From Ochromonas danica (Eukaryota; Sar; Chrysophyceae; Chromulinales; Chromulinaceae), in contig VKHL01000047.1 in NCBI GenBank assembly GCA_015146655.1, positions 1 through 64,000 on the forward strand: DNA of 64,000 nt, read 5' to 3'. Position numbers and translations under genes: made by a program. The notes beneath the pieces are model-generated. The model was given only the letters and a program-made list of their open reading frames with translations. It had not been told where the DNA came from and did no database searches. How positions within the stretch are numbered: the first letter of the stretch is position 1; each line of letters begins with the position of its first letter. Positions 54,300 to 64,000 of the stretch are shown in pieces.

Positions 54300-55151
54300 C
54301 TAACAACAGCCTGACTTAACGGGCGTGGGCTCGGGGGTATCCACAATGACCAACTTCTGCTTCGCAGCACCACCTCCACCGCTTCTCTCTTTCGTGCTTT
54401 TACTTTCAAGCATTTCTGTTCACATACATTCGTTAGCATTTCATTTCATTGTTATTAAGTATGAAGAAGTAAGATGACTGACTTACTTTGTGCTAAAGTA
54501 TTAAAGACTTCATCCAGTCCTTTATTAGCCTTTGCAGATGTATTGAAATGTATTGCTCCAACAGATTTAGCATAGCTATCAGAGAGAAGAAGAGAAAGGA
54601 GAGAGTGTAAGTGAGTGAGTAGGAGTGTGTTCTTAGTGAGGTAAGACTGTATGATATGATATGTATATGATATATATTATATATATGGTATGATATGATA
54701 TATATAGGTAGTATAGTATAGACTGTGTGTGTATTTGTTCTTACTTTATTGCTTCTTCTTCATTCACATTCCTATTCTTCTCTAAATCAATCTTATTACC
54801 CGCAATAACAAGAATAATATCATTTCCTACAATCTTCCGTAATTCCTTCACCCAATTCTTGACTTTATTAAAGGATTCTGCATCTGTGATATCATAGACT
54901 AATAAGGCACCACTAGCATCCCGATAATAAATAGGACCTAAGGCATGAAATCGCTCTTGACCTGCAGTATCCCATATAGAGAGTTGTACTGATGTCGACC
55001 CCACGGTAAGTCTCTTGTCAAGATAGCTGGCTTGTAGTGTGGAGACTTGACGGTCAGTATATTCTCCTTTAATATAACGAAGTAAAATAGAAGTCTTGCC
55101 TACACGACCTTCTCCTAAGAGAACAACTTTGAATCTCTCTACACCTGCCAT
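54300..55151 (-). CDS. RAB21: Rab21-type small GTPase
   Basis: Minus-strand exons 54745-55151, 54487-54575 and 54300-54415 give 203 residues. G motifs are complete: GEGRVGKTS (P-loop), LQASYLDK with the switch I Thr before it, WDTAGQERFHALGPIYYRDA, GNKIDLEKN and TSAKANKG. LQASYL and HALGPIYYRD are hallmarks of Rab21. The tail KSGCC ends in a double Cys for geranylgeranylation. Rab21 works on early endosomes and in integrin or phagosome traffic. A TBC-domain GAP is encoded in the same window, but there is no evidence that they pair. The intron after exon 1 holds TATA-type repeats (54655-54715). Confidence 0.95.
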
Positions 55152-55737
55152 GGAAGGATGATTTTCAGATGGAACAATAGTTAATAGTTAGAATGATTTG
55201 CTTTCTTGGCAGAGTGAGAGAGGCAGACAGACAGAGACAACAGCAGCACAGCAGCAGCAGCAGGAGATGACAACAGGCAGGACCAAAAAACTGTTTTTAA
55301 AACAAACTGTTTCTTCCTACATCGTTTGTGTTTCTTCTGTTAACTTAACAAGGGATGGGATCAACACCTGTGTGAGGAGATGTAACACAATAATAGACTA
55401 TCACAGTCTACAATACGATTTAACACATTACAATACAATAGATAAGGTAAATGAAAGAATCGACTCAAAGATATTCAACAAGGCAGCAAAACACAAAACC
55501 AAGTCCGAGTCAAATCTAACTCACTGTAAACAGTTAGTCATTGTCATTGTCATTGTCATTGTCATTGTCATTGTCATTGTCATTGTCATCATCATTGTCA
55601 TTGTTATTGTCATTATCATTGTCATTATTATTGCTATTGTCATTGTTATCATCATTTTCATTGTCATATATATCATCATGTGTCATCATGTGTAATGAAA
55701 AGTTATCATCTTAAGTCACAGTCATTATCTTCTCATA
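55152..55737. other. Intergenic region with (CATTGT)n hexanucleotide repeat
   Basis: The RAB21 upstream region. A CATTGT repeat with some CATCAT/CATTAT variants fills about 55537-55673. In one frame this gives a meaningless Ile/Val run. CAG repeats (agcagcagcag) lie near 55250. I see no gene. Confidence 0.6.
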
Positions 55738-58700
55738 TTAAGCAACGATCTTCTCCTCTTCAGCTTCTTTCTCCTCATGAATACTCTCCTCTGACTGTCT
55801 CACCATGGAGATCTGCAAGAAGAGGTGAGCTACTTTGTCATGCAGACACTGGAGAAGGCCGCATTCCATGCCAACTTGCAAGATTTGACGCACAGACATC
55901 TCTCTTCGACCTCTCTCCCACTGCAAGCTCACTAAGATACAGAAGTAGTTGTCCTTCAATCTCTGAGCAGTGGAGACCTCTAGGGCAGAGATAGACCATT
56001 GCAGTTGCGAGCCTGCTGCTACTGCTTGATTAGACCGTGTTTTCACCTCGCAGTACTTTCTCCCACCATTGTCAAAAGTCATGACTATGTCATAAGGCTT
56101 GCCCACTTCATTTGCTTCATTCAGCCATTCAATCGAGGTACACAGTCCCCAAGGAGTAGATTTGTTGTAATGAGTGGCAAGAAGGTGGGCATGAGCCAAT
56201 CGCTCTCCCAATCGTCCTGACAACTGATTGCTAACCAGAGGAAGTGCAATGCTGGATTCATCTCCAAGGGTGCGGACATTGACTTCTTGGTCTAGCAGTT
56301 GTTGGATGGTTTCATTAGACAATAGGATATCTGTCATAATGGAGGAAGAAGTGTTGTTATGAGAAGAGAATTGCTGGCCTTGTAGTTGAGGATTCCACAC
56401 ACCATTTCCACTGTTATTACCCTTTCCACCACCTTCTCCTCTTTCTCCAGCATTATTGTCCATGATGCTTCCTACAGACTCTGCTGGCATCATGGTAGTA
56501 GTATTAACAACGGAAGAAGCTGTTGACGATGAAGATGTGCCAAATGAAGAACCTCCCACTCGCCATACTTCTAATCTGTTGGATGATGATATACCACCAC
56601 CACCTCTAACATCATGAGGAACATTCATCTGATGAACTTGACTACCTTCATCGATCTCACTTTCATTCCCAACGATGATCAAGCGCTCCATGATCTTACT
56701 GTCAAGAACCGATGACACGTGGGCTTGATTATTATTGTTTCTTGAAGATTGATGCTGCATAACATATTCAACCACAGTGGTTGGTGCTTCATGGGGAAGA
56801 GGAGGGTAGATACTTCTTGTTGAGTTAGAAACGGAAGAAGAAGAAGAAGATGTGGGACTAACTCTGGCAGGTCGGTTCAGTAAACGCAGGCGTTCAGCTT
56901 CTTTCATCTTGTCATAGGCAGCTGTGCGCGCTTCATCCTCTCGTTGGCGCAGAGCAATTTCTTCAGGTGTTAATTCCTCTGGAGGTAATTCCTCACTTGT
57001 TGCTGCGTCTTCTTCTGTCCTGCTGCTTAGTGAACCATCAACAACTTTTTTCTCTTCGGTGTTGTAGTGATCACATGATGGAAGAGGGGAAGAACTCTCT
57101 GTCTCAACTTGCTCCAATTCCTCTCGGATTGTATAAGGATTGATCAAAGTCCACACCTTAGAAGCAATGTCAGATTCTGCACGATTGTTATTATTGCTGG
57201 CTTCATCACCACCACCACCACTCTCTGTCTGTCCAGGGTGTTGGAGGTTTAGTTTGTAGAATTTGTCAAGCTTGTACTTTTGAACGATTAAGGGAAGATA
57301 TTTCTCGAGGTTATCAGAGTCTGTGAAACGCAATAAATCTTCCAGCTCCTTCATGAGTTTGGCTTGTTGATTTTGAGTGATAACAGCAATTTCTGTACGC
57401 AGAGGTTGTAAGATTAGCTGCACTGCCACCTCGGTTATAATATCAGCATTTGCGTCTTGTTGGATGAAGACTTCGTAACAATCACCTGAAGAAGAAGTTT
57501 GGATATAGAGAGAGTCATCCACAATTGCATTTTCTAGAATATTGCCTTGCTGCAGGTTCAATGTCAAGCAACGTTGCAATTGCTTGCATTCAAAGACTTT
57601 AGAGTGAAATAGCTTTCGCAATCGCTCAGACAGACTTAGTTTCTTTACTACATCGACATATGCAATCAACTGTTTGTCCCCAGCATCAGCAATAGGTTGG
57701 GAGGAATTCAGTTCGTTAATATAGTGAAGCAGAAATGCTTCTGTTAATGCCAACAACTCTGTTAAATGGAGAATTAAACGAGTGCTAGAACATTGTTCGA
57801 TTTGCCCACGAGGTAATACTTGAACAACTTCTTTGGTTACCTGCTCAGTAAGATAATCTGTGAGTAGTGGGATATGCAATAGTTGAAATAGAGCGCGTAG
57901 ATTTCGTGGTGCAAAGAAAGTCATTGAAGGAATGGTTCGTGTAGCATACTCGAATTGTGGGGAAGGGGCATTGAGAAGTGCACGACTTTCCTCCTCCAGT
58001 TTGTCCAAGTCATAATACGACGAGGGAGGTTTGACTTCACCCCTTTGCCATCGTGCGGATGTGAGCAGTCGCTCTTGATTGAAGAAGGTGATGATAGTGC
58101 GTTTAACACCTTGCAGTTCATCATCACTGCTCAAGCCACCATCAAGTAATACCATTGTCTTCTTCTGGACCATATTACCATCACTGACATCATCACCAGG
58201 AGGCAACAGCACAGATTTGAATTTTTCAAATACAATACTATCATCAACAGCCAAGAATTCCTTGTCCCTAACATCCTCTCTGCCAACTTCAGTGAGACCT
58301 TGACGTCCATACAATGGAATCAACGGATAGGATTGTAAGCCATCAATTAGCTGTCTCAGTTGGTCAGACGAATAAGGATGTAGTGCCTGCTTAATATGAA
58401 AGCATTTCCAAATATTGCTGCTGATTGTGCTTAGAATATCGATCACTGATTTCATCACAGACTGACGATGACGATCTCTTGCTGGTGCACCATCAAATTG
58501 TCCTCGATACCATCGCAATACGCTAACCATCTGAGACAAAGATGGAGACTCGGCAATAAAGCCACTACGCTCTGGATAACAATCACCAAGATAACAATCA
58601 CTTTTCTTGCAAGTACAAGTATTCTTGACAAGTGCTGCCTGGGACTTGGACTGCCCGTGGGTTCCAAACTTACCCTCTATCACTTTACAACTATTACAAT

Positions 58701-61700
58701 ACTTCTCCCTGGTGAAATAATCTTTCACTTGAGTCTCATAGTTATAATTTGACAAGATTTTGATAGGACCTTCGGCTGGCAAAACATTACCTCTATCTTC
58801 TTTAACTAATTCATGAAAGTTCATCATTTTACCCAAGTAATATTGTTTTTTGTCACATTGCTGTTCGAGTGGAATCCAGAATACAGCAACAGTATTGGAT
58901 GTCAGCAGGTAATCAACCGTTTTCACCAAAACATCCGAACTACTGTCACTACTGTTCTTGTTGCCATCTTTCTTCTCCTCACAGAAGGCCTCACAACAGG
59001 TCTTATAGATCCAATTCATGAATCCTGAATAACTTACCAAGCTGGCGGCTGTGTAATAAGATGTCCATAACCAAAACTGTGCCATCAACGAAATCTCAGG
59101 TTGCTCACTATGCGTTATATAGCACATGTTGAAGAACTTAACATAAAAAGAGTTTAGATGTTTTCTGAAGAGATCGAGTGGAAAATAGACAGCATGGGCA
59201 CCAAATGAGAAAGACTCAGAGCTCAGATCTCTCTCAGACTTACCGATGATCACATCCTTGGGAGCTGCCAACAAATAGAGTCTTTCGTCGCGATTTGGCT
59301 TTATCAGACCATGAGACAGTAGCATTGGATGAATTTCCACAGGAAACCAGGGTCTATCTATTATATTAGCGAGGATTACGCTTTCGGCTCCTTTAATATG
59401 CTGTTGCAAAGATGGATTCTGCAGTTCATCCACTATAAAGGGAACGATCAATTTAACTGTGTCATAGACATCCTTCGTCACACTTAGCATCCTGCTATTA
59501 TCACCTGATGTTTTGTTTGCCTCCTTTTGGTCTTCTGCGAAAGAACGAGGAAGGAAAATTGGAATGTAGATTGGTTCATCCTCAGAACTCAACGCTGTAG
59601 TGGACTTAATAGCACGAGGTTGGAGAGAAGTTACGACTCTGTGTCCATATCTCAAGATATGATCTAAGAAACGAGTAAGCCCGGGAACATAATTGATCAC
59701 AGATTCTTCTTGTTGAATGACTACGTTTGATGACGACGATGAATCACCACCAGCCTCACCATCAGACGCTTTGATCATTGGAGGCAGAGTTGGTTTGATG
59801 ATCGGTGTTGTTCTCAATTTGAAGAAATTGACGACACCGAGTTTTTGGAGAAATTCTCGCCACTTGTCCATCGAGCTGGTTGATTGATTTATGAAGGCCT
59901 TCTGGATATCACTGCAGCTTAACTGCACATCTGCGTATCCTCTTCTCCCGTCCGAATCGATTGTCATTTGATTGGTTAGTGTTGCTGCTGTTTGTGCTAT
60001 TTTAGCCAAGCTGCTGGTGTTTGAAGCAACAGGGTTCTTTGCACCAGGCTGGATCAAAAATATAAAAGCGGCTGGCAGTGGATCCACAATGGTCCATCCC
60101 AATTGGCGCAGAGCTGTATTAGCAGTGTCATTGTTATAGAAAGTTGCAGTGACAGACTTCCCAAACTCCATTCCCAAGTGGATTTCCTCTTCTCCACTAG
60201 CATCTTGTTGACAACTCGAGTGGAACAGTCTGACACAACGACTTTTACTCCATGACAGTTTGTGCTTGTTGTGATCACGTGCCGAAAGGACTGGCACAAT
60301 TACACCAGATTCCTTCAATAGTTTCTGCAAGGAATCGTCAGATAATGCTTTTGACTCCCATGAGAGGAAGAGGAAAGCCAGATATGCAGAGAATCGCAGT
60401 CGATTCTCTGCTCTCTCTCGCCCTTGTTCGTTTTCATTGTCATTGCCATTGTCATCATTGCCGGATTCAGACCAGGATTGGTATCTCCTGGAGAACACAG
60501 TTGAAATGATCACTTCTGGTCCCATCTCACACAAACCATTTCTTCGCATGCTCCCCATAGGTGGAGAAAACTGAGATAATAAGAACGATCTCAAAAGATC
60601 ACTACCAGCCTCTCCTTTAATGCTCCCATTTCTGGCTCCATCGTCTTGATTGACCGAACTGCCTTTCACGACTTCATCAGCTGCCTGAAATAGTCGAGCA
60701 TCAATAATATCCAGATCACTTTTAAAGACATCAATGCAAGCAGCCAATTTGGCGGAGTTTCCACCATCCGTCTGCGATCTCTGTGGAAGTAACAAGGTGT
60801 TGCCCTCCATAATTGCCATCCGTCCGTCAATCAAAGGCCAAATGGGAAGTTTCTTGCTAGCGAGAATGATATTCTTCAATTCATTGTACTCTTTGGAACT
60901 CCTGTTTTGACGCTGAGCTTGCTGCTGCTGTTGCTGTTGTCTGCTGATGGTAGTGGAAGATCTAGATCGATCAACCTGTGAAGGAATCAAGCCCGCATTA
61001 GACGACGATCGAGTGGAGGCCACAGATGACGATGCCGACATGCCAGTGCAAAACGAACGCAATGTCAATAGTAAGCGACTCAGGATTGAATTGTACTCTT
61101 CCCTAGTGATAGTTTTCTTGACCTTGTTGGAAGAAGCGTCGGCACTTCCTTGGTTCGTTTCCAATCCCTCACTCTGACTGGATGCGGACATATTGCCATC
61201 ACCATCTTGAATTGCCAGAGAGACACTTTCCCCACTATCTGCACATTCTTCTGTTGGTAAGGTGGAAGGCGAGGATGTTGAATAAGAGTCCACGAGGATC
61301 TCAAGCATACGATTAATATGATGACTACTGAATCGCTCCAATTTAAGTGCATCAATGATTTCCTCATCTAATCGGTCTTGCTGTGCAATATCCATCAAAG
61401 ACCGCTGCAAGAAATCAGATAGAATATAGTCGGGAAGATAAGATGAGATATCGAAATGTAGATGTTTAGTTGTCAAGGCTTCTTTTGGAGATATCAAATG
61501 CCCTTGTGCATTGACAATGAAAGCAACATCGCGCAAGCCATTGTAAATGGTGGTGTATAGTGATTGTGGCAAACAACGGTTAGGCAATGGAATCAAAGTG
61601 ATGAGATCTTCAGGGCGGATATCCAACATAAAGTCCACTTCATCATCATTACTTGCTTGTGCATCCTCTTGATGATACTTCCGAATCATGTCGAAGAGAT

Positions 61701-64000
61701 GAGGACAGTTTTCAGCCAACTTGCTTGCAATTTCAGCATCGAGCAGAGAGTCCCTGGATATGATCACATTCTCCATTTGCACCAACTGAATCCATACGGC
61801 AAGCTCACGGATAGTGGTAAGGAAAAGATCAGGAATCTCCTTTAGCAACATCTCGTTCCAATCATTATTACCAGTGAGAATGGACTCTCGATTAGTTGCC
61901 AAGATGAAATCCCCTTGTACGATGAAGTGGAAGAGAGGATTGGAGGTTGGAAGATAAGCATACATTGGCAGCAGCCCTTCTTTGAAATCTAACGATAGGG
62001 TCCTTTGTTTCCTCTTCTTTCTTCCCTCTTGTTCGGTGCCACTATCAACAGTGAGATCTTGTTCTTGTTCTTCTTCTTTGCTCACCGTAAATTTAAGAGC
62101 TAGAACCAACTCTGTTTTATCCATTATCACACCATTTCTGCGAATCACAGGCTTCTCAATAGCCTTACGCATAGTCAACCAGAAATTTTCTTTTTCCGCC
62201 ACGAAAGAGGCACCAGCAGAGGAGGGCAAAGATTCTCCGAATAGTTGCGGATCGTACTTTTCTATTGATTTCGACCGAATGATTGTCCAATCATCACTCA
62301 TACGAAGACGATGATGCTCAATGGAAACTTCTCTATTACCCACTGACTTGTTTTCAAATATCATTCGTTCAAGCTTGTGCAAGAAGAGAATAAGCTTGCC
62401 ATCGAAAACTTCCATCATCTCCGAATTTAGCTTGGCGATGTTTTTCAGAGTGGCATCATTGAGAACAAGTCGGACACATGTCTCATAGTAACTTTGATCT
62501 TGTCGGTCGTATTTGACTGGCCATTTACCTAGAGACTTTCCGCCGAGATCATTATCCTCCAGCCAAATGGGCTCCAGCATACTGATGTTTTTGTCAAACA
62601 TGATATGAAAGTCTAAACCAAGCAAGTTATATGCAATTAGAAGATCAATGAAATCATCCATTAATAGAGTAAATCACCATTGGAGTGTATTTCTGGACGA
62701 TCCGAGATGGAGAACACCGATTTGAAGCCGATGCCTTTTTGGCCAATATAACCGGCACAGCCCTGCTTTGTGGAACCTCCAACATTGCACACCGCCACAA
62801 TATTTCGCTCTTGAAATCCTTCTTCATTGTTAAAGATAACCAAGGCATGTGGAAACAACTGAAGCTTCAAAGTTGGTCGACAACCCTTTGGATAAAGGTT
62901 ATCATCAGCATTTTGAAGGATCTCCATTACAAAGTGCACATCTGAACTATACAAGGAAGCAGACAATAACTCCAAGGAGCGTCTTAACTTGCGGCCTTCA
63001 GGGGATTCGATACTAGGACGATTTCCGCATTCATCGTAATGGAACTCTGACCTCAAGAAGTTCTCGATAAACTTTCTCTTTTCATCCACTGTGCTACCAA
63101 CACACGAATCGTCTTGTTTCAACTCGGTCACTGATTGCGATACAACACTAGATGGCTCAAGATTGTTTATTGTAGTATTATGCACTACGTGCTGATCAGC
63201 CGACTGTTCGTCAGGGATGGAAAGGGAAGAAGTGGAATTGTTGGAGAATTGAGAGCCAGATGTCAACCAAGAAGAAGTCTTCTGTTCCAAATACACAAGC
63301 CTTTGCTTTTGCAAGCTAACATGCTGAAAACCGAGCTGATGAAATGTAGGGAATACCAGAGGAAACTTCCAACCCAATGTCACTAACATGGTCACGCACG
63401 ACGAAGATTGTCGCTGCTGGTGACTCACTTGCCAAGCTTCATGGTGTATGACTTCGGAGCGCGCGTTAGAGATGGAGGAAATTAGATGCAACCACTCATT
63501 TATTATCATAGCGAGCAGGTGCAAATTGGTGTCTTTATCTCCTTCACGTGACTGATAGAGAGATGCAAAGACATGTTGACCAATCTGCAGAATATCATCC
63601 ACTAATGAAGTCAAACCCTGTTGACCACGTAATTCATAGCAGGTTAACAAACTACTGTGAATCATTATACGAAAGGTTATTGGCCAAGGTGACATTAAGC
63701 GATCGTGGTTCATTTCGTGGTTCATTTCATCATTTTCCAGTTCACCAAAAGACCTATGTAATGCCGCAGACAACGACAATGCTGAGAGCATAGCATGCTC
63801 GTGGCTTTGAAGCATTGAACGGACGGCAACACTATCAAACAGACTAGGCATGGTTCTGGTCGAGATGGAATGGTACCGAGGAATGCGCACAACATCGCTT
63901 CCATGATCAGTAACGAGAAAAACGGAATCATTGCATTTTCCCGCTACAATCGCACCATATAGTGACAAATAATGAAGGATGGACATAGGATTTGCCTTGC
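55738..64000 (-). CDS. NO VEIN-like protein: HSP90-type ATPase plus DUF3883 (5' end outside)
   Basis: Minus-strand exons 62678 to beyond 64000 and 55738-62612, joined by a 65-bp intron, give more than 2730 residues. The frame is open to the window edge, though a Met at 63986 could be the start. A histidine-kinase/HSP90-type ATP site lies at about visible residues 355-430: EILQNADDN (N box), GYIGQKGIGFKSVFSISDRP (glycine box). The long middle is sacsin/NOV-like. A Cys cluster (CNSCKV ... CTCKKSDCYLGDC, minus strand near 58585-58700) may bind zinc. The C-terminal DUF3883 has YDIVMTFDNGGRKYCEVKT, a PD-(D/E)XK-like core. Plant NO VEIN is needed for vascular development; its biochemistry is unclear. 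Intact as far as seen. Confidence 0.9.

Noticed and set aside
55198-55695. Plus-strand 165-codon frame with Ile/Val repeats
   Set aside because: It is a translation of the CATTGT hexanucleotide repeat and looks like a membrane segment only by chance.

Overview
The window is nuclear DNA from a protist, most likely a stramenopile (heterokont) and probably an alga. Genes are dense, lie on both strands, and carry short GT-AG introns, mostly 65-80 bp, that I could place by reading-frame continuity. Three points suggest the lineage. Ribosomal protein P1 ends in a Gly-rich MDMFGG...DY tail instead of the usual acidic FGLFD tail. A parvulin isomerase (17444-17935) starts with a signal peptide followed by Phe and a transit-like stretch, as in proteins sent to secondary plastids. 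The NO VEIN homologue, plant-type phosphofructokinase and RUS/DUF647 protein fit but are not specific. The species cannot be named from sequence alone. I see no virus-like elements, transposons, rRNA, tRNA or CRISPR arrays.

Layout. 1-1870 holds only weak or decayed coding traces. 1871-13416 carries a secreted hemerythrin-like protein, a MATH protein, a TBC Rab-GAP, the splicing factors PRP18 and LUC7-like (convergent neighbours), and a membrane diacylglycerol lipase. 13711-18314 has a ZZ zinc-finger/serpin fusion, TMEM267-like protein, ribosomal P1 and the parvulin. 18315-25313 is a 2043-residue secreted Gly-rich/GH43-like protein divergent from a thioredoxin. 26056-31915 has a cAMP-receptor-like 7TM protein, a disturbed region with a fragment of NAD(P)H-hydrate dehydratase carrying 53 Asn codons, two small minus-strand candidates and a USP10-like deubiquitinase. 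32070-42993 has a phosphofructokinase with an N-terminal membrane segment, a 1.7-kaa LRR/multi-TM protein and a 25-repeat Sel1 protein. 43797-48864 has a RING E3, a frame-puzzling gene, an inverted duplicate pair of flavodoxin-fold NAD(P)H oxidoreductases and an unknown Cys-motif protein. 49253-55151 has the Golgi SNARE GOSR1, a RUS-family protein, an SF-assemblin-like coiled coil and RAB21. 55738-64000 is a NO VEIN-type HATPase/DUF3883 protein that runs off the end.

The genes are a housekeeping mixture, not a dedicated cluster. Membrane traffic recurs (TBC GAP, RAB21, GOSR1). So do ubiquitin enzymes (RING E3, USP10), redox proteins (thioredoxin, two flavin oxidoreductases) and splicing (PRP18, LUC7L). 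The strongest candidates for something undescribed are the ZZ-serpin fusion, the secreted GH43-like giant, the LRR protein with about ten C-terminal membrane spans, the inverted oxidoreductase duplication and the broken NAXD locus. Exon boundaries are my own readings from frame and splice consensus and have no transcript support.
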